DNA of 64,000 nucleotides from Cryobacterium arcticum (GCF_003185895.1 NZ_QHLY01000005.1:434001-498000), one strand, 5' to 3'. Numbered from the stretch's first letter, positions 40,597 to 49,244 are shown. Notes: a model not told the origin generated them from the letters alone. Program-made: numbers and translations.

Positions 40597-41457
40597 ATGA
40601 CCACCAATACGAGTGCTTCGGCTGTCGCTGCCGCGCCTGAGCACCTCGGTCTTGGCCTTCCCGATCGGGTCGACTACTTCGCCAGGTTGCTGCACGACCC
40701 GTCGTTCAGCGACGTGCGCAACGACGGGCAGGCCTGGCTGCAGCGGTGTTACGCGCAGATCGTGCCGCTGGTGCTGCCCGCAGCTCTCAACGCCGTCGAA
40801 TCCGGTCAGCCGCTTCCGGCCGAGTGTCTCCGCGCTCTGCGCGCGGTGGCGGCGGGTTCGGCCAGCGACACGGATGTGCAGCTGTCGGTGATCCTCCGCG
40901 GGGCGTTGCCGGCGCTGCGCGTGTTCGCCGCCTTCATGCACGAGACCGCACCGGCCGACCCCCGGCAGACCGTGCTTGCCATGGCCAGGGCCACCCGGGT
41001 GGCCCACGAACTGGGCAGCTGCTGGGTGGAGGCGTGGAGCGACGCGCGGGCGGCCAAGGGACACCTTGTGCCTGGGCCGGCACCAGCACCGCCACCGGCG
41101 GCATCCGTCACCGGCCCGCCGCGCACATCCGTCACGGCTCTCGACGGCGGCTCGATCGAACTGGTCGCAGCCGACCCTGACCTCAGCGACGCCGAAGCGC
41201 GCATGCTGACCCTTGCCGCCTACGGGCACTCCAACGACCACATCGCCCGAGCCACCAGCTACAGCCGTCAGGCCGTGGGCTGGCATCTGTCCCGCATCAT
41301 GCGGGCGTGGAAGACGCCCAACCGCACGGCCCTGGTGGCGCTGGCATTCGTGAAAGGGGTGCTCGTGGCCAGATCAGCGCCACGAGCACCCCGGGTTCTA
41401 CCGGCGTCGGATCAGGCTGGCACCCGGAAGTCGCTGTCGCAGCCGACCTCGTCCTGA
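40597..41457 (+). CDS. LuxR-type helix-turn-helix regulator
   Basis: 286 aa. The C-terminal ~70 residues (LSDAEARMLTLAAYGHSNDH, then IARATSYSRQAVGWHLSRIM) form a LuxR/FixJ-type HTH; the N-terminal ~170 residues have no known sensor domain (QRCYAQIVPLVLPAALNAVE, VFAAFMHETAPADPRQ). GGGGGAGG precedes ATG 40597. After the HTH the frame continues ~30 residues past a hairpin and overlaps the next gene's 3' end by 46 bp, so the true C-terminus could be shorter in function. Confidence 0.75.
   Translation: MTTNTSASAVAAAPEHLGLGLPDRVDYFARLLHDPSFSDVRNDGQAWLQRCYAQIVPLVLPAALNAVESGQPLPAECLRALRAVAAGSASDTDVQLSVILRGALPALRVFAAFMHETAPADPRQTVLAMARATRVAHELGSCWVEAWSDARAAKGHLVPGPAPAPPPAASVTGPPRTSVTALDGGSIELVAADPDLSDAEARMLTLAAYGHSNDHIARATSYSRQAVGWHLSRIMRAWKTPNRTALVALAFVKGVLVARSAPRAPRVLPASDQAGTRKSLSQPTSS
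41356..41392. terminator. Hairpin with 14-bp perfect arms inside the 3' end of the luxR gene
   Basis: GGGGTGCTCGTGGC (41356-41369), 9-base loop, exact complement (41379-41392). On the minus strand CCCCTTTCA follows, so it is best read as the terminator of the secreted-protein gene ending at 41412, 20 bases away. Confidence 0.75.
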
Positions 41458-42107
41458 CCCTTCTCGGTGTACCCGGTGGGCACCGTGCGGTGCACGTCGT
41501 CGATGTAGTGCGCCTCCGTGCCCACCCACCGCGGTCCCCAGCGGGCGCCGTTGTCCCACACGTCGACATCCACCCGGATGCGCCCGGTCTGCTCGGCGAA
41601 CCCAGTGCCGAGCGTGACGGCGGTCTTCCGGCCCGGATTGGCGGTCACGGTGTCGCGGCGTTCGCTGGTGGTGGTGCGGGTCTGCGAGTACTCCGCGCCG
41701 CCCTCGATGGTGAGCACGTTCTTGATCTCCAGGCTCACGCCCCCGCCGGACTTCCACGTCTCGGCGAAGGAACGCACATCGCCGACCTGTGAGCTGATCG
41801 CGGTGGTGGTTCCCTCGTTGCAGTTGCTGACCGGTTCGCCGTAGCGCAGCCAGTCGACGCGCTCTGCGGATTCGCTCTGCACCTCGAAGGTGCAGTCGCC
41901 GGTGATCCCGCCGGTGTACATGCCGGCGTCGCCGTTGCAGACGCGGTTGAGGTTGTCGGGGCCGAATCGGTCGTCGGCCGAGGCCGCGGTGGCCGGAACC
42001 AGGGCGCCGGCCAGCACCAGCCCGGCGATGCCCGCGGCGGCGGCGAGGCGGCGGCGGCCCTTCGTTGGGGTGTGCGTCGGTGTCATCGTGTTCGTGTCGG
42101 TGTGCAT
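41412..42107 (-). CDS. Secreted protein with possible aerolysin/ETX-MTX2-like beta domain
   Basis: 231 aa. N-terminal signal peptide: KGRRRLAAAAGIAGLVLAGA to an AxA cleavage near residue 44 (ATAASA then DDR). The mature part has four cysteines (CNGD, DCTF, NCNE, GCDS) for two disulfides, then alternating polar-hydrophobic Thr/Ser strands (TTAISSQVGDVRSFAETWK, IEGGAEYSQTRTTTSERRD) as in aerolysin-type pore formers or related lectins. This is a resemblance, not a domain match. ATG 42107 follows TTAGGA; ATG 42086 is possible. Convergent with luxR, overlapping its 3' end. Confidence 0.55.
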   Translation of the reverse strand: MHTDTNTMTPTHTPTKGRRRLAAAAGIAGLVLAGALVPATAASADDRFGPDNLNRVCNGDAGMYTGGITGDCTFEVQSESAERVDWLRYGEPVSNCNEGTTTAISSQVGDVRSFAETWKSGGGVSLEIKNVLTIEGGAEYSQTRTTTSERRDTVTANPGRKTAVTLGTGFAEQTGRIRVDVDVWDNGARWGPRWVGTEAHYIDDVHRTVPTGYTEKGQDEVGCDSDFRVPA

Positions 42108-42299
42108 GACGTGTCCTAACCAATTCGAGGTGCGGTGCGCTCCCCGGAACTGGTTCGTCGCTTCCCGGGAACGGGAGTGACTCTTCTACCTCGGCAGCAC
42201 ACAGGCCAGAAGACGGGCCAGGTGTTAGTCAGGTGACTCACGACTCGCCCCCTGGTGCGGCCCAGCCGCTACCCTCCCCCTTCGCAAATCCTCGCTGGG

Positions 42300-42857
42300 C
42301 TAGCTCTCGTCGGGTCGCAGGCCGTACTGAAGAATGGTGTTGCCCTTGCTCGTCACCCGGGAGCTCTGCAGGGTGAGTCTGGTGACGGGGTCACCGGGTT
42401 CGAAGAGGTGTCGGCCCTCCCCCGCGACCACGGGATGCATCATCAGCGTCAGTGAGTCCAGCAGCCCGGCGAACAGCAGCTGCCGCACCAGCGAGATGGA
42501 GCACATTACGCTGATCTCCCCGCCGTCGGTCTGCTTGAGCGCCGTCACGAAGTCTTCCAGCGAGGCGTCCATCAGGCTCGAATTCTGCCAGTCCAGGTCG
42601 CCGGTGAGCGTGCGGGAGGCGACGAACTTGGGCACCGGGTTGATGAAACCGCCGAACGGGTCGTCGGGCGCCGTGGTCGGCCAATAGCCGGACCACTCCT
42701 GGTAGCCCACCCGGCCGAGCAGCACGGTGTCGACGCGACTCATCATCGCGCCCATCTCCTCGCTCATCTCATCGTCGAAGCTGTCGAACTGCCAGAGGTT
42801 GGGCGACTCCACCACGCCGTCGACGGAGTAGAACAGTCCTGCGGAAAGCTTGCGCAT
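42300..42857 (-). CDS. Dihydrofolate reductase-like (RibD C-terminal) family protein
   Basis: 185 aa. MRKLSAGLFYSVDGVVESP, then TVLLGRVGYQEWSGYWP and KFVASRTLTGDLDWQNS, and GLLDSLTLMMHPVVAGEGRH are the usual motifs of the RibD_C / dihydrofolate-reductase-like family. Cytoplasmic; NADPH-binding likely; substrate not assignable. Start ATG 42857 follows GGAG 11 bases upstream; a longer frame is rejected because its N-terminus is unlike the family. Confidence 0.85.
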   Translation of the reverse strand: MRKLSAGLFYSVDGVVESPNLWQFDSFDDEMSEEMGAMMSRVDTVLLGRVGYQEWSGYWPTTAPDDPFGGFINPVPKFVASRTLTGDLDWQNSSLMDASLEDFVTALKQTDGGEISVMCSISLVRQLLFAGLLDSLTLMMHPVVAGEGRHLFEPGDPVTRLTLQSSRVTSKGNTILQYGLRPDES

Positions 42858-42979
42858 ATCGGGGATCTCCAAACTGGCGGATGTCGAGTGGTTCACTGTC
42901 GCACCGAACCGGAGCCGGCCACAAGCACGAGCACCGGTAAACACCGGTTCCCCGCGGACGGTTCCGTACACTCGGATGC

Positions 42980-44272
42980 ATGTCCCCGATGAACGCAGAA
43001 TACGAGATCCGTCGGTTTGAACCGGCAGCGCCCGGCGAGCCCGGCTACCCCGAAGCGGTGGCCTGGGACACAGCGGTCTCGTTTGGCTTTCATGAGGAAC
43101 GCAGCACTGACGAGCGGATGCAGGAGTCCATCGCCCGGAGCCGGTTGGACCGCGCCGTCTACACCCGCGCCTACCAAACCGGACCCTCTGCCCCGCACTC
43201 ACTGGGCAGCGAGGTGCCGGTAGCCACGTTCGGCACCCAGCCGAGCACGCTCAACATCGGTTTCGGCCGATTGCTGGATGCGCACCTGATCACCGGCGTG
43301 ACCGTGCGCACCTCGCACCGGCGCCGCGGGCTGCTGCGCCGCATGATGACGGAGGACCTCGCCCTGGCTCAGGGCAACGGCATGGCGATCGCTGCCCTCA
43401 CCGCATCAGAGGCATCGATCTACGGCCGATTCGGGTTCGGCATGGCCACGGCGGAGCAGAGCATCACGGTGGACACCGGTGCCAAGTTCCGGCTCGACCA
43501 TGTACCGGTGGGAACCGTGGAGGTTGCCGACCCCTCGGTGCTGCTAGAGCTGGCCCCGCAGGTCTTCGCCCGGTTGCACGGCGAACAGCCGGGCTCCGTC
43601 GGACGGCAGGAGTTCTACCGCCAGTTGGCCGCCGGAACGGCGAGCCGCGAGGGCGGTCCCGACGCCAAGGTGAAGGCGGCGCTGCACTATGCGGCCGACG
43701 GCACGGTCGATGGTTACGTCTCCTACCGGTTCGGCGGCTGGGACAAGACGCCCGTGACGATGGAGATCGTGGACCTGGTGGCCGCGACGCCCGCGGCCTA
43801 CCTGGAACTCTGGCAGTACCTGGCGGCCATCGACCTGGTGGAGCGCGTCACCTGGAACGAGGCGCCGGTGGACAACCCGCTGACTTGGGCGCTGACGGAT
43901 GCGCGGTGCGTGAAGGCGTCGAACCCCCGGGACCTGCTCTGGTTGCGCATCCTCGATGTGCGCCGGGCGCTCGAAGCCCGCCAGTTCGCCACCGACGGCA
44001 CCGTGGTGCTTCGGGTCACCGACGGCCTGGGCCTCACGGCCGGCACCTTCGCGCTCGAGGTGCAGGGCGGCACGGCGCGGGTGATCGCATCCGCCGCTGC
44101 GCCCGACCTGGAACTGGACATCGCCGCGCTCTCCTCCATCTACCTGGGCGCCGTGAACCCCGTGACACTGGTCGCGGCGGGCACGGTGCGCGAGCACACC
44201 TCCGGTGCGGCATTCCTGGCGGCGAGGCTCTTCGCCGTGGAGCGGCCTGCGCACTGCCTGACGCACTTCTAG
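42980..44272 (+). CDS. Eis-type GNAT N-acetyltransferase
   Basis: 430 aa. N-terminal GNAT with VTVRTSHRRRGLLRRMM (acetyl-CoA loop, residues ~108-123), general acid Y148 in IYGRFGFG, a middle GNAT-like domain (FYRQLAAGTASREGG) and a sterol-carrier-like C-terminus ending in F430, whose carboxylate is the general base in Eis. This layout fits Eis hexamers that acetylate amines of broad range. ATG 42980 follows TACACT by 7 bases (42967-42972), leaderless; ATG 42989 is the alternative. Single gene. Confidence 0.88.
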   Translation: MSPMNAEYEIRRFEPAAPGEPGYPEAVAWDTAVSFGFHEERSTDERMQESIARSRLDRAVYTRAYQTGPSAPHSLGSEVPVATFGTQPSTLNIGFGRLLDAHLITGVTVRTSHRRRGLLRRMMTEDLALAQGNGMAIAALTASEASIYGRFGFGMATAEQSITVDTGAKFRLDHVPVGTVEVADPSVLLELAPQVFARLHGEQPGSVGRQEFYRQLAAGTASREGGPDAKVKAALHYAADGTVDGYVSYRFGGWDKTPVTMEIVDLVAATPAAYLELWQYLAAIDLVERVTWNEAPVDNPLTWALTDARCVKASNPRDLLWLRILDVRRALEARQFATDGTVVLRVTDGLGLTAGTFALEVQGGTARVIASAAAPDLELDIAALSSIYLGAVNPVTLVAAGTVREHTSGAAFLAARLFAVERPAHCLTHF

Positions 44273-44294
44273 CCGGCGGCGCCCCGGGTGCGCT

Positions 44295-45086
44295 CTAGAG
44301 CATCCCCGTGAGCACCCCGCCGTCTACCCGCACTGCCGCGCCGTTCGTCGCCGACGCGAGCGGGCTCGCCAGGTACGCCACCAGCGAGGCGATCTCCTCC
44401 GGCTGGATGAACCGCTCGAGCAGTGTGGTGCGATTCTGTCCGATGATCGAGGCCCTCACCGCGTCGACCGGAGCGGCTTGAGCGGTGGCGATGGATTCAA
44501 TCGTGCTGGCGACACCGTGTGAGAAGGTCGGGCCGCCGAGGATCGTGTTGACCGTGACGGCGGTGCCGCGGGTGAGCTTCGCGAGGCCGTTGCTCAGGGC
44601 GATCATCGCGGCTTTGGTGACTCCGTAGTGGATCATGTCGGCGGGAATGTTGACGCCGGACTCGCTGCTTACGAACAGGATGCGCCCCCAGCCACGGCCC
44701 AGCATGCCGGGCAACGCGTGCCTGGACAGGCGAACGCCGCTCATCAGGTTGACCTCGAGGTAGCGCAGCCACTCGTCGTCGGTGATGGACTCGAACTCCG
44801 CGAGGCCGAAGAGGCCGACGTTGTTGACGAGAATATCGACCTCGCCGAGTTCAGCGAGCAGCCGCTCGACCGTCGTGGGGTCGGCGAAGTCGGCGACCAG
44901 GCCGGCGTGAGCCGCTCCGGGATGGGCCCGCCGAAGTTCGGCCACGGCCGTATCAACCCCCTCCTTGTGGCGTCCGTTCACGATCACGCGCGCGCCTTCC
45001 TCGGCGAGCGTCGAGGCCACGGCGAAGCCGATCCCGTGCGTCGACCCGCTGACAAACGCCGTCTTGCCGTGCAGCTGAAGTTCCAT
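44295..45086 (-). CDS. SDR-family oxidoreductase
   Basis: 263 aa classical SDR. SGSTHGIG at residues 13-20, NNVG at 88-91, S140/S141, and YGVTK (Y154, K158) are cofactor and catalytic signatures. ATG 45086 follows ACGGAG; upstream 8 residues are not used. The gene diverges from the MarR at 45190 and has two copies of the operator palindrome between, so it is probably repressed by that MarR. Confidence 0.9.
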   Translation of the reverse strand: MELQLHGKTAFVSGSTHGIGFAVASTLAEEGARVIVNGRHKEGVDTAVAELRRAHPGAAHAGLVADFADPTTVERLLAELGEVDILVNNVGLFGLAEFESITDDEWLRYLEVNLMSGVRLSRHALPGMLGRGWGRILFVSSESGVNIPADMIHYGVTKAAMIALSNGLAKLTRGTAVTVNTILGGPTFSHGVASTIESIATAQAAPVDAVRASIIGQNRTTLLERFIQPEEIASLVAYLASPLASATNGAAVRVDGGVLTGML

Positions 45087-45125
45087 CTTGTCTCCGTTCG
45101 GCGGAAGCATCCGCGCGGTCTTGTT

Positions 45126-45183
45126 ACTTGCCTGAGCAAGTGAGGCTATGCCTTTTTACTTGCCTGAGCAAGTTGGCTAGACT
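45126..45183. promoter_or_regulatory. Twin MarR operators with overlapping divergent promoters
   Basis: Two identical copies of ACTTGCCTGAGCAAGT (45126-45141 and 45158-45173), each a palindrome with 6-bp arms, centres 32 bp apart. The marR promoter is TTTACT-17-TAGACT (45155-45160, 45178-45183), with ATG 6 bases later; the SDR promoter is TTGCTC-17-TAGCCT on the minus strand, with -35 in copy two and its start in copy one. Confidence 0.75.
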
Positions 45184-45189
45184 CGAGCC

Positions 45190-45714
45190 ATGACGCCTTC
45201 CCTCGACCAGCCCGGGCCCGACCAGCCCGAGCTCGGAGGCAACCGGCTCGCGGCGTGGGCCGCAATCGCCACGCTGCTCGAGCGACTCCCCGCGGCACTT
45301 GATGCCCAATTGCAGCGCGATAGCGGCTTGACACACTACGAGCACGGCCTGCTATTCGCGTTGGACAGCGCTCCACTCCACACGCTGCGCCTGAGCGTGC
45401 TCGCCGGCTACGCCAACAGCACGCTCTCCCGGCTCTCCCGGGCGATATCACGCCTGGAGAAAAAGGGCTGGGTGTTGCGTGAGATCGACCCGACCGACGG
45501 CCGTTTCACCCTGGCCGTCCTCACCGACGACGGGCGCGCCCTCGTGGCCGCGGCGACCCCCGCCCACCACACGCTGGTCGAAGAGCTCGTCTTCGACTCC
45601 CTCACCGCGGCTCAAGCAAGGCAGTTCGCGGAGATCAGCGCACGAATAGCGCTGGCGATCGATTCGACCGCACCGTGGGCGCCGGCAGATCGCCGGTCAG
45701 ACGGCGTCAGCTGA
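45190..45714 (+). CDS. MarR-family regulator
   Basis: 174 aa. N-terminal dimer helices (LLERLPAALDAQLQRD), winged helix HYEHGLLFALDSAPLHTLRL, recognition AGYANSTLSRLSRAISRL, wing EKKGWVLREIDPTDGRF. ATG 45190 sits 6 bases after TAGACT: leaderless and under its own operator (twin palindromes). 18 bp of its 3' end overlap the convergent gene at 45697. Target is the divergent SDR gene. Confidence 0.9.
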   Translation: MTPSLDQPGPDQPELGGNRLAAWAAIATLLERLPAALDAQLQRDSGLTHYEHGLLFALDSAPLHTLRLSVLAGYANSTLSRLSRAISRLEKKGWVLREIDPTDGRFTLAVLTDDGRALVAAATPAHHTLVEELVFDSLTAAQARQFAEISARIALAIDSTAPWAPADRRSDGVS

Positions 45715-46809
45715 CGGCTTCCAGGTATCGTCTGCGGGGTCGAGCTGCCAGTGCGCGAGGGTGCCCGCCTCGCGATCGAGGTCCCGCAGCCAATACGTAG
45801 CGTCGGGGTCCCACCCGGCGAGCACGGTCGCCCGCTCACTGTCGATGGGGATGTCCGCTCCCGCCGTGGTGAGATAGCCGGCCGTCGTCAGGTGCACGGC
45901 ATCGAAGTCGTGCCGCACCAACGACCAGTCGGGGATCACCCATGCTCCGGCCCGGCCGGTAGTGCGGTACCAGTCGTGGCGGCGGGATGCCGTGGCCTGC
46001 ACGGGGTAGCGTCGCGCCAACTCCGCCCACGCATCCGGTCCGTCGATCTCGAAGACCCGCGCATCGCGCGGCACCCGAAGCTGTTCCACTGTGGCCGACT
46101 CCCACCCCAGCCCGTCTTCCACGAACCGAAGGCCCATCGGCGCGTGGCCCGGTAGCGCCCGCGTGCTGCTCAGCAGGCCCAGGGCCGGTCGTGACCACCA
46201 AGGGCCGCTGAACATCGCGGCCGGGTCGGCGGGGCGATCGCGTTGGGCCGCGGCCTCGTCCTCCAGGTGGAGCGCCTGCCATCGGTCGAGAATGTCACCC
46301 GCGGTGCGCGTCGGTGCCGGGGTGACATCCGGCAGGTCGGCGAAGGTGACCGCCCATTGCTCGCGCGGGTCCATCGGTTCAGCCCACCGAGTGCCACCCG
46401 GTGCCGAGGCGATGGCGTCGGCCACTCGAGCAAGCGCCGAGCGCACCTCCGGCGTGGCGGCGAGCACATCCGCCCCGTCCGGCTCCTGCCAATATCGGGC
46501 AGAGTCCACGACGGTTGCGAGAGCGAGCAGCAGGGTGCTCTCGTCGATCTGCGGAAGAGGCGCGGCGTCGATGAGCCGCGCGACCTCCCGCGGTGTCGGC
46601 GCGGGCGGCGGGCCTGTGCGCTCGTCCTCCCCCGGCCCGAAGAGCACCACCGAGGTTCCCCGACCGGGGTCGAGGTCGTAGGCGGCGTAGAAGACGGCCG
46701 TACCCAGTGTCTCCGTGGCGTCGGTGTCGTCTCCGCGGAGTGCGAGCATCATCTCCAGGCAGAGCCGGCGCCCCCGGGGCCCGGCGAGCAGATCGGCGCT
46801 CAGGCTCAT
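45697..46809 (-). CDS. Conserved hypothetical protein
   Basis: 370 aa, soluble, no signal or membrane segment. Has a Pro/Thr-rich middle (PPPAPTPREVARLIDAAPLP) and several Trp-rich blocks such as MDPREQWAVTFADLP, GPWWSRPALGLLSS and VIPDWSLVRHDFDAVHLT, the last resembling segments of uncharacterised actinobacterial proteins. No catalytic motif. Second gene after the Nudix gene (3 bases between), so probably cotranscribed. The function is unknown. Confidence 0.65.
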   Translation of the reverse strand: MSLSADLLAGPRGRRLCLEMMLALRGDDTDATETLGTAVFYAAYDLDPGRGTSVVLFGPGEDERTGPPPAPTPREVARLIDAAPLPQIDESTLLLALATVVDSARYWQEPDGADVLAATPEVRSALARVADAIASAPGGTRWAEPMDPREQWAVTFADLPDVTPAPTRTAGDILDRWQALHLEDEAAAQRDRPADPAAMFSGPWWSRPALGLLSSTRALPGHAPMGLRFVEDGLGWESATVEQLRVPRDARVFEIDGPDAWAELARRYPVQATASRRHDWYRTTGRAGAWVIPDWSLVRHDFDAVHLTTAGYLTTAGADIPIDSERATVLAGWDPDATYWLRDLDREAGTLAHWQLDPADDTWKPSADAV

Positions 46810-46812
46810 GGG

Positions 46813-47346
46813 TCAGGCTTGTCGGTCGAGCAGCAAGTGGGCGTACGCGGCGAGCGTCGCCGCATCCACGATCTCGCCGACGCGGATCATGTGCCGAAAG
46901 TCGTCTTCGCTGAACCAGCGGTGCACCATGTCCTGTTCGGTGACCTCGCGTGCCGGCGGCCCGGGAGTCAGGTTCGTGGCCAGGTAGAGGTCGCAGCCCT
47001 GGCTGCTGTGGCCGTAGGCGGTGTAGAAGTGCGCCAGGTGGCGGATGTCCGCGGCGCGCAGTCCGGTCTCCTCCTGCAGTTCAGCACGGGCCAGGTCTTC
47101 CTGAGTGCCGTTGTTCTCACCGGGCCAGGAGCCCTGCGGAAACTCCCAGGCCCTCCGCCCGGCGGGGTACCGGAACTGCTCGACGAGCCAAAAACCACCG
47201 TCGGCAAACGGCACGATGATGGCGGAGTCGGGCTGGTCCACCACCCCGTAGAGGCCCGTCGCCCCGTCCTCGCGGCGCACCACGTCTTCCCGCACGGTCA
47301 TCCAGGCGTTGCGGTACACCTCACGGGTCGAGACGGATTCAATCAT
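46813..47346 (-). CDS. Nudix hydrolase (ADP-sugar pyrophosphatase-like)
   Basis: 177 aa. Nudix box reading G-x5-E-x7-R-E-L-x-E-E-x-G: the motif GSWPGENNGTQEDLARAELQ then EETGL is close to consensus, with a longer insertion. AWEFPQGSWPG preceding the box and VEQFRYPAGRRAWEFPQ resemble ADP-ribose/ADP-sugar pyrophosphatases. Cytosolic; substrate inferred. ATG 47346 has GGGAGAA upstream. Upstream divergent promoter area is shared with the XRE-cupin operon. Confidence 0.87.
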   Translation of the reverse strand: MIESVSTREVYRNAWMTVREDVVRREDGATGLYGVVDQPDSAIIVPFADGGFWLVEQFRYPAGRRAWEFPQGSWPGENNGTQEDLARAELQEETGLRAADIRHLAHFYTAYGHSSQGCDLYLATNLTPGPPAREVTEQDMVHRWFSEDDFRHMIRVGEIVDAATLAAYAHLLLDRQA

Positions 47347-47437
47347 TTGCCCATTCTCCCGCAGCGCTCTCGCGGTGGCCCCGCACCTTCATTTACACAC
47401 CCGTAATAAAGCCGACTCATTTCGCGGCACCAATAGC

Positions 47438-47476
47438 TATACATTTTGTATATCCGCAGTAAGCAACATGCTTACT
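47438..47476 (+). promoter_or_regulatory. Two palindromes upstream of the XRE-cupin gene
   Basis: TATACATTTTGTATA (47438-47452, 6-bp arms) and AGTAAGCAACATGCTTACT (47458-47476, 7-bp arms, 5-base loop). Both lie 18-55 bases before the ATG and are likely autoregulatory or inducer-responsive operators of the transporter operon. The first is unusually AT-rich for this region. Confidence 0.5.
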
Positions 47477-47493
47477 CGGGTCGGAAGGTGAAA

Positions 47494-48075
47494 ATGAACG
47501 ACAGTGATGGCATCACGCTCGGCCGCAGAGTGAAAGAACTACGCACCCTGCGCAAGATCTCCACGCGCGATCTCGCCGGTCGCGCCGGAGTCAGTGCCGG
47601 GTATATCAGCCAGATCGAGACCGGCAAGGCGAACGCGAGTCTGCAGACCGTGCGCGCCATCGCCGATGCTTTCGGCGTGCAGTGGATCGAGCTTTTCGAA
47701 GCCAAGCCGCGGCACGGCGAGATCTTGCGCAAAGCAGATCGGCCCAAGCTCTCGGCCACCACCACCGTTCGGCACTTCGGCATCACCAAGCCACCGGTCA
47801 CCGACGTGGAAGTACTCGTGTCCGAGTACGAACCCGGCATGGCCGTTGGCGACGAGAACTACACCCACGGCGACTCTCACGAGATCGTCGTGATCCTCAC
47901 GGGCACCTTCCTGTTCCGCCTCCTCGACCAGGAGTTCGAATTGCACGAAGGCGACAGCCTCGACTACCGCACCTCCACGCCCCACATGATCACCAACATC
48001 GGCAACACCGTGGGTGAGGCCCTCTGGGTCGTCACCCCTCCCTCCGGTCATCCCACGACCGATTCTCCTGCCTGA
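47494..48075 (+). CDS. XRE-cupin transcriptional regulator (PuuR-like)
   Basis: 193 aa. N-terminal HTH (GRRVKELRTLRKISTRDLAG, then AGVSAGYISQIETGKANASL) and C-terminal cupin (residues ~110-185, GDENYTHGDSHEIVVILTG, then LHEGDSLDYRTSTPHMITN). Start ATG 47494 follows GGAAGG; an N-terminal extension of 16 residues is not used. First gene of a five-gene operon; the family usually senses a small molecule and regulates its neighbours, here a lipoprotein-amidohydrolase-ABC set. Confidence 0.9.
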   Translation: MNDSDGITLGRRVKELRTLRKISTRDLAGRAGVSAGYISQIETGKANASLQTVRAIADAFGVQWIELFEAKPRHGEILRKADRPKLSATTTVRHFGITKPPVTDVEVLVSEYEPGMAVGDENYTHGDSHEIVVILTGTFLFRLLDQEFELHEGDSLDYRTSTPHMITNIGNTVGEALWVVTPPSGHPTTDSPA

Positions 48076-48104
48076 CCCAGACCCACCTCGAACAGGACTC
48101 CCCC

Positions 48105-49244
48105 ATGAACACCCTCCCCTCCTTCACTGCGCCCAAAAACAGCCTCCGCCGACGCATTGCCCCGTTGGCGATGCTGGCCGCGGCCGGCATTGTGCTCACC
48201 GGATGCAGCGCTCCCGCGCAGAGCTCCGACGGCACCGCGCTCACCACCATCGAATTCGGGCTGCCCACGCAGATGGGCGCCAACAATTCCCCCATGGCCG
48301 TCGCCCAGCACCTCGGCTACTTCGCCGATGAGGGCCTGGACGTGAAGATCGTGATCACCAAGGACTCGGCGTCGATCATCTCGGGGGTGGACAGCGGGTC
48401 GCTCGACATCGGCAGCACGCCGCCCGAACCCATCCTGCAGGCCAAGGCCAACGGCAACGGTGACGACCTCGTGCTGATGTACAACTACATCCGGCAGCAG
48501 ACCGGGTCGATCGCGGTGCTCGACGACAGCCCGATCGAGTCCCTCGACGATTTCGCAGGCGCCACCATCGGCCAGGCCAGCCTGGGCACCAGCAACATGC
48601 TGCTCTCCAACGGCATCCTGCACACCGCCGGCCTCGAGGCCGACACCGACTTCTCCAACCTCGCGGTGGGAACCGGTGCCGCTGCCCGGCAGGCCCTCGA
48701 ATCCGGGCAGGTCGACGGCCTCTCGCTCTGGGACACCGAATACGCGGCGATGGAAGCCACCGGCGTCAAGCTGCGCTACTTCACCATTCCCGAGGTGGAG
48801 AAGCTGTTCTCCACCAGCTACTTCACCACCACCACGTTCCTCGAAGATGACCGGGACACGGCCGCCGGCTTCGGTCGGGCGATGGCCAAGGCCACCCTGT
48901 TCGCGGCCACGAACCCCACCGCAGCGCTGACGATGATGTACGAGGACTACCCCGAGACCCTGATCGCCGGCACCTCCCCAGACGAACAGCTCGCCACCGA
49001 CCTCGTCGCCCTCGAACGCCGGATCGTGCTGCTCACCGCCGGTGACCCGGTCGCCAACAAGGACTTCGGCTCCTACGAGGCATCCGCGGCCACAGCGTGG
49101 GTCGACTTCGCGACCTCGGCCGGCATCATCACCGAGCCGGTGGATGCCGACACCCTGTACACCGACGACCTCGTGGCCGACTACAACGACTTCGACACCG
49201 ACGCCGTCGTGACCGCCGCCGAGGACTGGACGGCCGCAGAGTGA
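48105..49244 (+). CDS. NitT/TauT-type ABC transporter substrate-binding lipoprotein
   Basis: 379 aa. N-terminal signal with lipobox LTGC at residues ~32-35 (LAAAGIVLTGCSAPAQSS), then the NMT1/THI5-like fold (FGLPTQMGANNSPMAVAQHL, SGLDIGSTPPEPIL-like GSLDIGSTPPEPILQAK). It binds an unknown organic ligand outside the cell and passes it to the permease/ATPase encoded by the last two genes of this operon. AGGA precedes ATG 48105; 29 bases after the regulator gene. Confidence 0.9.
   Translation: MNTLPSFTAPKNSLRRRIAPLAMLAAAGIVLTGCSAPAQSSDGTALTTIEFGLPTQMGANNSPMAVAQHLGYFADEGLDVKIVITKDSASIISGVDSGSLDIGSTPPEPILQAKANGNGDDLVLMYNYIRQQTGSIAVLDDSPIESLDDFAGATIGQASLGTSNMLLSNGILHTAGLEADTDFSNLAVGTGAAARQALESGQVDGLSLWDTEYAAMEATGVKLRYFTIPEVEKLFSTSYFTTTTFLEDDRDTAAGFGRAMAKATLFAATNPTAALTMMYEDYPETLIAGTSPDEQLATDLVALERRIVLLTAGDPVANKDFGSYEASAATAWVDFATSAGIITEPVDADTLYTDDLVADYNDFDTDAVVTAAEDWTAAE

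Noticed and set aside
38705..40600. Very long open frame on the plus strand across the phytase-like gene (also 16227-17384, 31888-32928, 3114-4337)
   Set aside because: Composition is Gly/Arg/His-rich with no domain, no ribosome-binding site, and each lies opposite a clearly real gene. GC-rich DNA generates such frames.
40420..40600. Sixty-codon frame ending as ATGA into the luxR start
   Set aside because: No recognisable protein, weak start context, and the overlap can arise by chance.
47346..47494. THI-box-like riboswitch upstream of the NMT1/THI5-like lipoprotein operon
   Set aside because: No conserved CTGAGA or other TPP elements seen; the region holds palindromes suited to a protein regulator.
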